The notes: generated by a model not told the origin, from the sequence alone. Numbered from the stretch's first letter, positions 23,801-30,912 are shown. The stretch: DNA of 32,860 nucleotides from an uncultured Bacteroides sp. (GCA_944322285.1 CALUOR010000040.1:1-32860), one strand, 5' to 3'. Numbers and translations: made by a program.

Positions 23801-24150
23801 GTGTTGTATTGTGTACTTCTTCTGACAACTATGCTCCCGCTTGTAGCCAGGTATTCACAGATAGTCCTATCTATTTAATCTTTGGTGAAGATGCTATTGC
23901 TATGACACAGGATTGGACTAAAGTAGGACTTAGCAGACCTTGCAAAACAAAAGACAATGCAGAGGGTTGGGGCTTGGAAAATGTGAAGTCTTGGATCGAA
24001 GAGGTAGCTGCTAGTGACAGCAATTCAACCTTCATAAAGAATGCTAGAAATTATGTTGAAACAAATAACCTGATTTCTAAAAGCAAGTCTTGGACATATC
24101 ATGATAACATCATCAAAGCTATCGTTGCTGACCAAGAGTACAACAAATAA
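20806..24150 (+). CDS. Surface locus 3: large fimbrillin-like lipoprotein with helical C-terminus
   Basis: 1114 aa from the ATG at 20806. The frame is open from 20776, but only the start at 20806 gives a proper lipoprotein signal (MRTKHILTAMVLPALFAAC, Cys19) matching MKTKHLFFTMAL of locus 1, and it keeps the 65-68-nt distance to the micro-ORF. After Cys come TADDF and the DTRYAV ... YENGDQIGAAI hallmark. Strands with VNNGEININ and NNGLMTTNGDF repeats form a beta-solenoid from about 440 to 780. Then follows an acidic linker (SGEEDGEGEGD) and a ~300-residue Ala/Lys/Glu-rich helical region (ATAKAEYEEALSAAVKAWA) not seen in locus 1 or 2. It is probably surface exposed. It is predicted silent here, as no promoter is found upstream. 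The C-terminal region may be a separate binding domain gained by recombination. Confidence 0.85.
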   Translation: MRTKHILTAMVLPALFAACTADDFETVNVAGESQRPMLSGVTLTTVDGADTRYAVEEGAAGLKFNYENGDQIGAAIIDQFDDPEKDPADWEIIPSQGGVCNPFTYDATAGTWTTINSIGVGHYIFVYPYNSTNIQRYAVSYELPVIQELYTDEEGDVDLNAAIEKGNMAIYSTLLEEKDLNVEAYMRNMFAYPTFRINIDNGEKVSTVSQVVLEYAGEDNKGFIVKSGLNHKAVYAYFSDSDDETLNLCYDSDKKATDWEKVQTANLILDPETSDSKGYIAEGGEYSQYIIAKLPKGTEFQRDGNTDNKYVEVRFMIPGSLLEVTNNDVKGDYADALKMHIYTDNGIYTIDNVYDAIDFSKTTDNATKERVFARNSSYTLTLSKEAVEAGDDNYIVTTADDWNNLVSEYGNSKNFAEDPLQIKVIGDDFAFGTDTKMPEVAIFEVTTPVSVKSDVTLSNVIVSNDDKDNVLTVEEGATLTTSETFEADVIENNGTLNIAQVLDDKKKTVNYEGVASIVNNATLNIAEDAEATFALENDEDATVVNNGEININGSNKGLITNNGLMTTNGDFENEKPTYKDEKPEYEPTIVNNGEIRADKGELTNGYIIDNNGELTCRSLGGNIINNGEIDSAKDATTYITDNANGTIVVYTAIPNDDVVITDKNGVVAYTATEKEVKFKDGTTISIVNWVTAEDDLKIDDLTNIKTIEIAGASLLTLPEKATVTTLIADADLTLASNLTANRLEVAENVAVEVNAGVTLKVNKMWNDGEINVAGTFEAAMSGEEDGEGEGDTTKAGIVKESGSNQAQVIWSESSVATAKAEYEEALSAAVKAWANDSRSDIKLGVAQLSYDILNGVKSTGEDAIKAADLFEDYYEANKEEGKEDGGVTFEEQYKLSVAFEAYKKVNSSAKLLDSYTNAVNNLLTEDEDVKAFLEKVKAGSLSWTAPADKNAATARIYKDKKDAEGKTITAETQAIEAFKAAVISADIKFDNNYLTTLQGVVLCTSSDNYAPACSQVFTDSPIYLIFGEDAIAMTQDWTKVGLSRPCKTKDNAEGWGLENVKSWIEEVAASDSNSTFIKNARNYVETNNLISKSKSWTYHDNIIKAIVADQEYNK

Positions 24151-24183
24151 TTGATCTCCATCAGATTAATTTAAATAGAAGAC

Positions 24184-24219
24184 AATCCCGACAAGGCCCG
24201 TCCTTGCCGGGATTTCTTT
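24184..24219 (+). terminator. Terminator of surface locus 3
   Basis: AATCCCGACAAGG and CCTTGCCGGGATT pair over 13 bp with one mismatch, followed by TCTTT. It lies 34 nt after the stop codon. Confidence 0.8.
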
Positions 24220-24235
24220 GCTTAAACATCTCTCG

Positions 24236-24301
24236 TCCTCTCACCGGAGGACTCCAATCCTTCCACCGGGAGACTGCAGTCCTCTCACCGGAGGACTGGC
24301 A
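24236..24301. repeat. Three 22-bp tandem repeats, each a hairpin
   Basis: Three units of 22 bp; the first and third contain TCCTCTCACCGGAGGA, which can pair with itself, and the middle one is a degenerate version (TCCACCGGGAGA). It lies between the terminator of surface locus 3 and the Rpn-family gene. It resembles the 23-bp repeat at 30701 in style (short CCGG-centred palindromes in tandem) but not in sequence. Confidence 0.7.
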
Positions 24302-24382
24302 CCGCTCAGAGCTTGACGAATCATTCCCTTAAGAAAGCAGTTTTAAAAGGCGTATAGTTTTTCAACGTAAACCGATTTTTCG

Positions 24383-24390
24383 TATATTTG
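24383..24390 (+). promoter_or_regulatory. Promoter -7 box of the intact Rpn-family gene
   Basis: TATATTTG matches TAnnTTTG and lies 22 nt before the ATG at 24413. A T-run replaces the -33 TTTG. Confidence 0.6.
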
Positions 24391-24412
24391 CCAACGAAAC
24401 ATTATAATAATT

Positions 24413-25330
24413 ATGGCAAAGTTTATCAATCCCTTTACTGACGTCGGCTTTAAGCGCATTTTCGGGCAAGCCATAAACAAGGACTTGCTGATAGATTTCC
24501 TCAATGCCTTATTGGTGGGAGAAAGACACGTGAAGGATATTACCTTCCTAGATAAGGAATTGCTGCCGGTATTCAGAAAAGATCGTGGCGTCATCTATGA
24601 CATTTATTGTACGGATGAGAATGGGGAGCAATTCATTGTAGAAATGCAAAACCAAGAACAGATAAATTTCCGGGAGCGGGCACTTTATTATTTGTCTCAG
24701 ACCATCGCACGCCAAGGCGAGAAAGGTCCCGACTGGAAATTCGGCCTGAAGTCCGTGTACGGAGTATTTTTTATGAACTTCGAGTTAAAAGGGGGTACGC
24801 GAAAACTGCGAACCGATATTGTGCTGGCGGATCGTGATACTCACGAACTGTTTACGGACAAAATGCGTTATATTTTCTTAGAGCTCCCGGCCTTTACTAA
24901 GGAGGAAGACGATTGTGAGAACGATTTTGAACGTTGGATTTATGTACTGAAGAATATGGAAACTTTAAAAAGATTACCTTTCAAGGCGCGTAGTGCCGTC
25001 TTTCAAAAATTGGAAGAGATAGTAGACATCGCCTCCCTGAGTAAAGAGGAACGGATGATGTATGACGAGAGCCTTAAAGTATATCGTGACAATCTTGCCG
25101 TCCGAGAATTTAATATTCAAGAAGGACGTGAGATAGGACGTGCGGAAGGACGTGCAGAGGGACGTGCGGAAGGACGTGCAGAGGGACGTGCGGAAGGACG
25201 CGCGGAAGGACGTGCGGAAGAAAGAGAGAAAAATCTGCAGACAATAAAGAGACTCAAACAGTTGGGTACTCCTATTGAGATAATCGCTCAGGCTTCGGGC
25301 ATGAGTGCGGACGAAATATCCGCACTATAA
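24413..25330 (+). CDS. Rpn / PD-(D/E)XK nuclease family putative transposase
   Basis: 305 aa, complete. PFTDVGFKRIFG (7-18), LLIDFLNALL (25-34), catalytic-type Asp63 (IYDIYC), Glu77 and Gln79 (FIVEMQNQ) and the central YLSQTIARQGE ... YGVFFMNF block place it firmly in the Rpn family. A tail of seven GRAE repeats (about 242-269) is encoded by a 12-bp tandem array, followed by a helix and the typical QASGMSADEISAL ending. Such proteins are DNA nucleases that raise recombination in E. coli, though often called transposases. It stands next to a surface lipoprotein locus, as do the other two family copies in the window. It could influence recombination or gene conversion among these loci, which is inference. 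Confidence 0.92.
   Translation: MAKFINPFTDVGFKRIFGQAINKDLLIDFLNALLVGERHVKDITFLDKELLPVFRKDRGVIYDIYCTDENGEQFIVEMQNQEQINFRERALYYLSQTIARQGEKGPDWKFGLKSVYGVFFMNFELKGGTRKLRTDIVLADRDTHELFTDKMRYIFLELPAFTKEEDDCENDFERWIYVLKNMETLKRLPFKARSAVFQKLEEIVDIASLSKEERMMYDESLKVYRDNLAVREFNIQEGREIGRAEGRAEGRAEGRAEGRAEGRAEGRAEEREKNLQTIKRLKQLGTPIEIIAQASGMSADEISAL
25136..25219 (+). repeat. Seven 12-bp tandem repeats inside the Rpn-family gene
   Basis: Units of GGACGTGCGGAA or GGACGTGCAGAG, in frame, encoding GRAE each time. The two unit types alternate through the first five, so the array grew at least partly as 24-bp pairs. Copy number can change without breaking the frame. It probably forms a charged helical or flexible linker of variable length. 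Confidence 0.9.
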
Positions 25331-25337
25331 AAACTTT

Positions 25338-26582
25338 CTACTTCCCTTCTCTTAACGCCTTATACCGCCGGTATGCCTCAATGACGTGTCGGCGGCTTTG
25401 CAGTATCTGCCAGCGGTAGACGAGGCAGGTGGTGAGGCAGTAAATGCCGGTCTGTATCCACAGGGCCTGGTACTCGAAGCTGACCTCGTTCAGTGTGGCG
25501 CCCATGCTGTTGATGCGCACGTAGCCATTGATGCCGAACGTGGACGGGAACAGGTAGGAGAAGTAACGCCAGAAGGGCGGAATAGCCGCGGCGGGCCATG
25601 ATATGCCGCTGAGGAACAGCAACGGCACGGACGTGAAGACGAATATCAGCATGCACGTCTCGCGGTTGCGGATGGCGATGGAGGCAGTCATGGAGAAAAA
25701 GATGCATGCGCTGAGGTAAGGCAAGGTGAATAGAATCAGTTCGCCGGGGATGGCGATGCGGTTGAGGCGGAATATCCAGGGCACTACGCAAAGCACATAG
25801 ACGGCCACCAGGCTATAGACCATGAAATAGCTCAGCCCCTTGCCGAAGACAATGCGCAGCGTGCCGTTGTAATGCCGGTTGATGGGCACAAGGTCGCGGA
25901 ATTGGTTCTTCTCGCGGGCAGTTCCGGCGGAAAGGCCGATGCCAAGCAGCAGCGTCTGCTGGATGACAAGCATCAGCACGGCGGGCAACAGGAAGGCGGC
26001 AAAGCCGTTGGTGGGGTTATAGAGGGCTATGTCTTTATATTCAATGGGGTACACGGTTATATGGTCCTGCCGTTCGGTGGTATTTCCGGCACGGGCAGTC
26101 TTTATCTCGGCGTTCATCTCCAAGGACACCTCCGTATTGGCGCTCAGCAGAGCTTTGTAATACATCAGTCCGCTCATGTCGCAGAAGAGGCTGACTTGCG
26201 TCTGGCGTCCGGCGGCTATATCGTCACTGAAGGTTTCGGGCAGGTAGACAATGCCGTAGGCGTTGCGCTCGCGCATTGCTAATTTCGCCTCCTCCATGTC
26301 GGCACAATGGGCCACAACGGCCACTTCGGGACTGGCGTCGAGCATACGGACATACTTGCGGCTTAGCGAGGAACGCGAGTCGTCCACCACTACGGCAGGC
26401 ACGTCGCGCAGCGTCTCGTTGGTATAGATGAAGCCGTATATCAACGGATAGGCCAAGGGCACGAGGATGAAGAATATCAGCACGCCCTGGTCGCGGAAGG
26501 TGGTGCGGAACTCCTGTTTCCAGATGTAGAACAGGTCCTGCACGCCTTGTATCACTCGTTGTCGGAAAGTCAGTTTTTTCAT
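25338..26582 (-). CDS. ABC-2 type transporter permease (second permease of the operon)
   Basis: 414 aa. One membrane helix near residues 33-52 (VLIFFILVPLAYPLIYGFIY), a large periplasmic domain (about 55-215) and a C-terminal set of five or six helices: the YhhJ/ABC2_membrane_3 plan. The periplasmic part holds DVPAVVVDDSRSSLSRKYVRMLDASP and AYGIVYLPETFSDDIAAG, typical of this family. It starts 1 nt inside the stop codon of the first permease gene. With TolC- and HlyD-type partners it should export a compound, perhaps a drug or lipid, across both membranes. Confidence 0.9.
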   Translation of the reverse strand: MKKLTFRQRVIQGVQDLFYIWKQEFRTTFRDQGVLIFFILVPLAYPLIYGFIYTNETLRDVPAVVVDDSRSSLSRKYVRMLDASPEVAVVAHCADMEEAKLAMRERNAYGIVYLPETFSDDIAAGRQTQVSLFCDMSGLMYYKALLSANTEVSLEMNAEIKTARAGNTTERQDHITVYPIEYKDIALYNPTNGFAAFLLPAVLMLVIQQTLLLGIGLSAGTAREKNQFRDLVPINRHYNGTLRIVFGKGLSYFMVYSLVAVYVLCVVPWIFRLNRIAIPGELILFTLPYLSACIFFSMTASIAIRNRETCMLIFVFTSVPLLFLSGISWPAAAIPPFWRYFSYLFPSTFGINGYVRINSMGATLNEVSFEYQALWIQTGIYCLTTCLVYRWQILQSRRHVIEAYRRYKALREGK

Positions 26583-27757
26583 TACGGTACATATTTATAA
26601 TATATCAACGCTCCTTTCAGCCGGTGGGCGATGAGGAACGGAAGCATCATGAAAGCCAGCAACGCCACGTAGTTCATCCACGAGTAAATCATCGGATAGC
26701 CGTTCAAGGCTTGGTCTACGTAGATGAGGAAGTAATGGCGCAGGGGAAAGAGGTTGGCCAACGCCTGCAACGTGGGGTGCATACCCATGGCGGGGAATGA
26801 CAGTCCGCACATGGAGAAGGAAAGCACGCCCCAAAGCGAGGCGAAGCTCAACCCTAAGCGAAGCGTCGGCAGGGTGCCTATCATCAGGATGCCCATGCCC
26901 TGCGAAGCCAGCACCAGACAGAGCGTGGCAAACAACATCGGCCCGATGCCGCTATTGCACGGAAAGTGTAGGAAACCATAAAGATAAACATTATAGAGAA
27001 TACCCATCAGGAAGAACACCACAGTGTGAGGCAGTAGTTTCCCACCCAAGGATATCCAGATGGAGTTGTTGCCCATGCGGAGCCATTGACGGGCGGTACG
27101 GTCCTTTATCTCTACGCCGATGGAGTAGACCGTCACCATGAAGATGAGCAGCATCAGTACGCCGGGCACAAAGGTGTTGTTCAGGTAGATGGAGTAGTTA
27201 ATCCACGGGTTGTTGAGCGGATGGGTGTCGATGACAATGGGTTGCAGGAAGCCCATGGCCTGGTCCTCTGTCGCGCCCTTGGCATAAAGCACCGAACGTG
27301 CCGCCGCGCCCGCAGCCAGCTCGCTCATCATCTTCATGTCCTTGTAGAGCAGGGAACCGGCAATGAGCATCGTGTTGTTGGTATAGAACGAAATCTTGGG
27401 CTGACGCTGCGACTGAGCTTCGGCGGTGGTACCTTCAGGGATGAGGAAGAAGCCGTATATCTCCCTGCGCTGCATGGCCTGGCGTGCCTGGGCTATGTCC
27501 GGATAGTGGGCCACGATGCGCGTTTGCTGAAAAGCGTCCAGATTGCGGGTCAGCTGGCGCGAAGTGGTGGTCTGGTCTTCGTCCACCACGCCCACCGGCA
27601 TGTTCTGTGGCAAGCCGGAGTCCATCAGTGTCGTGAAAAAGACATAACAGAACAAGGGCGCGCCTATCATGCAGAACAGATAGAGCGGGCGGGCCAGCAA
27701 CCGGCGGCATTCACGCTTCATCACGTTCCAAAAGGCGATGTATTTCGTTTTATCCAT
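26582..27757 (-). CDS. ABC-2 type transporter permease (first permease of the operon)
   Basis: 391 aa. Same plan as the following permease: helix near 23-42 (PLYLFCMIGAPLFCYVFFTT), periplasmic domain with MPVGVVDEDQTTTSRQLTRNLD and EIYGFFLIPEGTTAEAQ, then about six C-terminal helices. The two permeases are homologous and probably form a heterodimer. A copy of the TGTGCTAA palindromic element separates it from the upstream hlyD-type gene. No ATP-binding subunit is encoded in the operon, so it must use one from elsewhere or work in an unusual way. Confidence 0.9.
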   Translation of the reverse strand: MDKTKYIAFWNVMKRECRRLLARPLYLFCMIGAPLFCYVFFTTLMDSGLPQNMPVGVVDEDQTTTSRQLTRNLDAFQQTRIVAHYPDIAQARQAMQRREIYGFFLIPEGTTAEAQSQRQPKISFYTNNTMLIAGSLLYKDMKMMSELAAGAAARSVLYAKGATEDQAMGFLQPIVIDTHPLNNPWINYSIYLNNTFVPGVLMLLIFMVTVYSIGVEIKDRTARQWLRMGNNSIWISLGGKLLPHTVVFFLMGILYNVYLYGFLHFPCNSGIGPMLFATLCLVLASQGMGILMIGTLPTLRLGLSFASLWGVLSFSMCGLSFPAMGMHPTLQALANLFPLRHYFLIYVDQALNGYPMIYSWMNYVALLAFMMLPFLIAHRLKGALIYYKYVP

Positions 27758-27762
27758 TCTTT

Positions 27763-27894
27763 CAATGTGCTAATGTGAAAAATGTGCTAATGTGCTAATT
27801 GGGCTGCGCTGTGTTTGCGTCAATGTGTTTTCATGCCGATGGCATTAGCACATTGGCACATCAGCACATTGACACATTGCAGGGCTTGCCCTGC
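27763..27894. repeat. Intergenic palindromic element, copy B
   Basis: Same element as 11599-11738 and 28895-29036: AATGTGCTAATG units, GGGCTGCGCTGTGTTTGCG core, the complementary GGCATTAGCACATTGGCACA arm, and a terminal CAGGGCTTGCCCTG hairpin. It fills the gap between the HlyD-type gene and the first permease, inside what is probably one operon, so it must be transcribed. Confidence 0.8.
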
Positions 27895-27895
27895 T

Positions 27896-28882
27896 TTACT
27901 TCTCCAAAATAACACTCATCCCCGGCCGCAGCCCTTCCACCTTCTCCAACGGAGAGGCTTTCACCTCAAACGTCTTCAAGTCGAACTGGCCGGTGGTCTT
28001 GGTAGCCTTCCAGGCGGCGTATGTGCCCAAGTCCTTCATGTAGTACACTTTCAGGCGGATGTTTTGGTCGAGGGCGGGGACGTATGCTTCGAACTCCGTG
28101 CCTACGGTCAGCCCCCGGAGCAAATCCTCGCGCACGTTGAAGCTTACCCACATCTCGTCCATCATGGCAACGTTCATAATCGGTGCGCCCGTGCCTACCA
28201 GTTCGCCCACCTTGGGGAAGATTTCAGAGACTTCGCCATCACTTTGGGCAATGAGATAGGTCTCGGCGATGTAAGACTGCACCTCGGCCACAGCACCCTT
28301 GGCACGCTCCACCAAGGCAGCGGCTGCGGCCTTGTCTTCCCGCTCGGCACCGTTCACGGCCATATCATACTGCGACTTGGCTGCTTTCTCCGTAGCGATG
28401 GCGGCATCGCGCTGGGCGGTTACTTCGTCCAACTTCTGTGCGGACATCACGCCTTGGTCGTAGAGGTTCTTCACCCGCTTGTACGACTTCTCGGCAATGG
28501 TGACTCCCGCACGGGCTTTCTGCCACAACTCATAGGCTGCCTGTATCTGTTCCTGACGGGCACCTTTGATGGCTTTCTCGTTCTGTGCCTGGGCGGCGGC
28601 TTCGGCGGCGCGTGCCTGCTCCAGCTTGGCCTGTACGTCAGGGGCTTCCAGCAAAGCCAATGTGTCGCCCGCCTTCACGCTCTGCCCTTCTTTCACCCGA
28701 TACTCTAAGATGCGGCCGGGCACCTTGCTCGACACGCGATACTCGTTGACATCGGCCTGTCCCTGCACGATTTCCGGTCCTTTGCGCAGCATGAAGAAGC
28801 CTACGAGGGCCACTACGGCTATGATTCCCAGCAGGGTGAGAAACGCCAGCAACATGTTGCTGTTTTGTGATTTGATCTTCAT
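27896..28882 (-). CDS. HlyD-family periplasmic adaptor (membrane fusion protein)
   Basis: 328 aa. A single N-terminal membrane helix (about 10-31, LLAFLTLLGIIAVVALVGFF), then a split biotinyl-lipoyl domain (SSKVPGRILEYRVKEGQSVKAGDTLALLEAPD), a long Ala/Glu/Gln-rich coiled coil (about 70-190) and a beta-barrel with VGELVGTGAPIMNVAMMDEMWVSFNV, closing on GLRPGMSVILEK. It bridges the inner-membrane permeases and the outer-membrane TolC-type channel, whose gene lies just upstream. Confidence 0.93.
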   Translation of the reverse strand: MKIKSQNSNMLLAFLTLLGIIAVVALVGFFMLRKGPEIVQGQADVNEYRVSSKVPGRILEYRVKEGQSVKAGDTLALLEAPDVQAKLEQARAAEAAAQAQNEKAIKGARQEQIQAAYELWQKARAGVTIAEKSYKRVKNLYDQGVMSAQKLDEVTAQRDAAIATEKAAKSQYDMAVNGAEREDKAAAAALVERAKGAVAEVQSYIAETYLIAQSDGEVSEIFPKVGELVGTGAPIMNVAMMDEMWVSFNVREDLLRGLTVGTEFEAYVPALDQNIRLKVYYMKDLGTYAAWKATKTTGQFDLKTFEVKASPLEKVEGLRPGMSVILEK

Positions 28883-28894
28883 AATACAATATTA

Positions 28895-29036
28895 AATGAT
28901 AATTTAATGTGCTAATATGCTAATGTGCCAATGTGCTAATTGGGCTGCGCTGTGTTTGCGTTGGTGTGTTCTCATGCCGCAGGGCATTAGCACATTGGCA
29001 TATTAGCACATTGACACATTGCGGGGCTCCGCCCCG
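28895..29036. repeat. Intergenic palindromic element, copy C
   Basis: Nearly identical to copy A (11599-11738), including the AATGATAATTTAATGTGCTA entry and the GGGGCTCCGCCCC hairpin at the far end. It fills the gap between the TolC-type and HlyD-type genes. Copies B and C thus both lie within one operon. Confidence 0.8.
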
Positions 29037-29058
29037 CTAAATTCCCATTTATACAATT

Positions 29059-30555
29059 TTATTCCTCCAAATTCAGTCTTCCCGTCGCCTTCTTCAGATA
29101 CAAGTCCGTCAGCTTCACGTCTATCTGCGCGTCAATCTTTTCCGACTGGGCGGAAAGCCAGGCCGTATGGGCTTCCAATACGTTGCTGGCGGGAATGACA
29201 CCTTCCTCAAAGCCTAAGGTGGCGTAGCGCAGGTTCTCGTCCGCCTTCTCCAGGTTCTTTTCCGCCATCACTAATTTCTTGGCGGCCTCGTTTACCTTGA
29301 AGGCACTTTGGTTCACTTGCAGTTCTATCTTCTCCTTCGCATCCGCCAACTGATAGCGGGCGATGCGGGCTTCGGCCTTGGCGGCTTTTACCTTGTGGAT
29401 GCCTTCGCCCCAATGCCACAGGGGCACGGAGAGCATGACGCCCACGTTCCACATGCCTTTGAACTTCTTTTCGAAGCTGTTCAGCACGGAGGGACTGGTG
29501 GCCATGTAGCTGCCCATCAAAGCCAAAGAAGGCAGATACTCCGAACGGGTGACGTTCACTTTCTGGTCGTACATCTTGGAGGCCAGTTCCAGGCTGCGCA
29601 CTTCGGGACGCACGGCGTAGACGGCTTCCATGTCAATCTGCTTGGCGGCAATGCCGGGTTCGCCCAAGTCTTCTTCCGTCTCATCGGCCAGCGTGATGGG
29701 CTGTGTCAGGTCGAGGCCGCATAGCTGGCAAAGCAACATGCGCGAGAGGCTGAGTCCGTCTTCCACCTTGGTCAGCGTCATTTCCGCCTCGTTCACCTTC
29801 ACCTTGACGGACAGGCCGTCCGCTTTCGTGGCCACGCCTTCGGCTATCATCTTGTCCACATCGCTCTCCAGCTTGCGCAGCAGCTCCAGGTAACCTTCGG
29901 CCAGCCGCTTCTTGTGCACCAGGGACACCACTTGCCAATAGGCCTGGTCGGTGCTGAGGATGACGTCCTGCATCCCCGTACTGTGTTGCTGGCGTGCCAG
30001 CTCCTCGGCATACTTCGTTATTTTGTTGTAGGCGCGTATCTTGCCACCCATGTAGAGAGGTTGCGTCAGGGTGACGGCTCCGGCAAAGAGGTTTCGCGTG
30101 TCTGTACGCAGGGCATCCACCAGCGAGTTACCCACTTGGTTGAGCGGCGTGGCAATGTCTATGGCGGAGAACGATTGTACAATCTGCATGAACTGCTGAT
30201 TTTGCAACAGGCCCGGATTTTGGGCAATGAGTCCCTGCACGCTGTTCTGCACCGCCCCGCTCAGTTGCGTGCCTATGCTTCCCAGGGCTTCTTTCTGTTC
30301 GTCGCTCAGCAGGGATATTTCTTTCTGTGTGCGGATGTAAGCGCCCGTAGCGTCAATGGCGGGCAGGTAGTTGGCAAAGGCTGCTTTCCGCTGATGGCGT
30401 GCGGCTTCCATCTTCTCGCGGCTTATCAGCAGTTCCTTGTTGTTGGCCATGGCCAGCGCACGGCAGCTGTCAAGCGTCAGCGCCTGTTGTGCCCAAGTCG
30501 TACAGGCCACCACCGCAAGCAACGCGGTTACTATGCATTTTCTTCTTGCAATCAT
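29059..30555 (-). CDS. TolC-family outer-membrane efflux protein
   Basis: 498 aa from the ATG at 30555 (MIARRKCIVTALLAVVACTTWAQ, a cleavable signal peptide), preceded by GAGAGAGA. The frame is open to 30612, but that stretch contains the promoter box at 30591-30598, so the longer form cannot be made from it. The two homologous halves with long helices and strands (LTLDSCRALAMANNKELLISREK near the start; VGVMLSVPLWHWGEG and LGFEEGVIPASNVLEAHTAWLSAQ in the second half) are typical. It is first in the operon TolC-HlyD-permease-permease. Confidence 0.93.
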   Translation of the reverse strand: MIARRKCIVTALLAVVACTTWAQQALTLDSCRALAMANNKELLISREKMEAARHQRKAAFANYLPAIDATGAYIRTQKEISLLSDEQKEALGSIGTQLSGAVQNSVQGLIAQNPGLLQNQQFMQIVQSFSAIDIATPLNQVGNSLVDALRTDTRNLFAGAVTLTQPLYMGGKIRAYNKITKYAEELARQQHSTGMQDVILSTDQAYWQVVSLVHKKRLAEGYLELLRKLESDVDKMIAEGVATKADGLSVKVKVNEAEMTLTKVEDGLSLSRMLLCQLCGLDLTQPITLADETEEDLGEPGIAAKQIDMEAVYAVRPEVRSLELASKMYDQKVNVTRSEYLPSLALMGSYMATSPSVLNSFEKKFKGMWNVGVMLSVPLWHWGEGIHKVKAAKAEARIARYQLADAKEKIELQVNQSAFKVNEAAKKLVMAEKNLEKADENLRYATLGFEEGVIPASNVLEAHTAWLSAQSEKIDAQIDVKLTDLYLKKATGRLNLEE

Positions 30556-30590
30556 TGTATCTCTCTCGTTTTTATGAATAAACAACATTG

Positions 30591-30598
30591 CAAAGATA
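30591..30598 (-). promoter_or_regulatory. Promoter -7 box of the export operon
   Basis: On the minus strand TATCTTTG matches TAnnTTTG and lies 35 nt before the ATG at 30555. No TTTG stands at the normal -33 distance. Confidence 0.6.
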
Positions 30599-30700
30599 GA
30601 AAAGTTCTGCAAATCTTGATGTTATAAACGGATAAAATCGCGCATTTTCAGTGGGAAATAGAACACTTTTAGGGCATAATTATTAGTTATCGGATAATAT

Positions 30701-30838
30701 CTTCCCTTCCGACATCCGGAACGCCTCCTTTCCGACATCCGGAATACCTCCCTTCCGACACCCGGAATACCTCCCTTCCGACATCCGGAATGCCTCCCTT
30801 CCGACACCCGGAACGCTTCCCTTCCGGCACCCGGAACA
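30701..30838. repeat. Six 23-bp tandem repeats
   Basis: Six head-to-tail units of exactly 23 bp, consensus CCTCCCTTCCGACAYCCGGA plus three bases (ATA, ATG or ACG). Each holds the near-palindrome TTCCGACATCCGGAA. All minus-strand frames are open through the array because 23 is not a multiple of three and the units lack stops; I do not regard these as genes. It lies upstream of the export operon promoter and beyond the terminator of the fourth lipoprotein gene. Confidence 0.85.
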
Positions 30839-30888
30839 ACTGCGGCCTCCTGAACAACCAGTCCAAAGACCGGTTGAAGGGAAAAAGA

Positions 30889-30912
30889 AAGGGCACCCCG
30901 AGGGATGCCCTT
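30889..30912 (-). terminator. Terminator of the fourth surface lipoprotein gene
   Basis: AAGGGCACCC and GGGATGCCCTT pair around a CGA loop, followed on the minus strand by TCTTTTTCCC. It is closely related to the terminator of surface locus 2 at 16972-16997. Confidence 0.8.

Noticed and set aside
30556-30612. N-terminal extension of the TolC-family gene
   Set aside because: It includes the promoter box and would hide the clear signal peptide that begins at the ATG at 30555.
30701-30838. CRISPR array
   Set aside because: The units are head-to-tail with no unique spacers and no cas genes are present. The same applies to the 22-bp units at 24236-24301.
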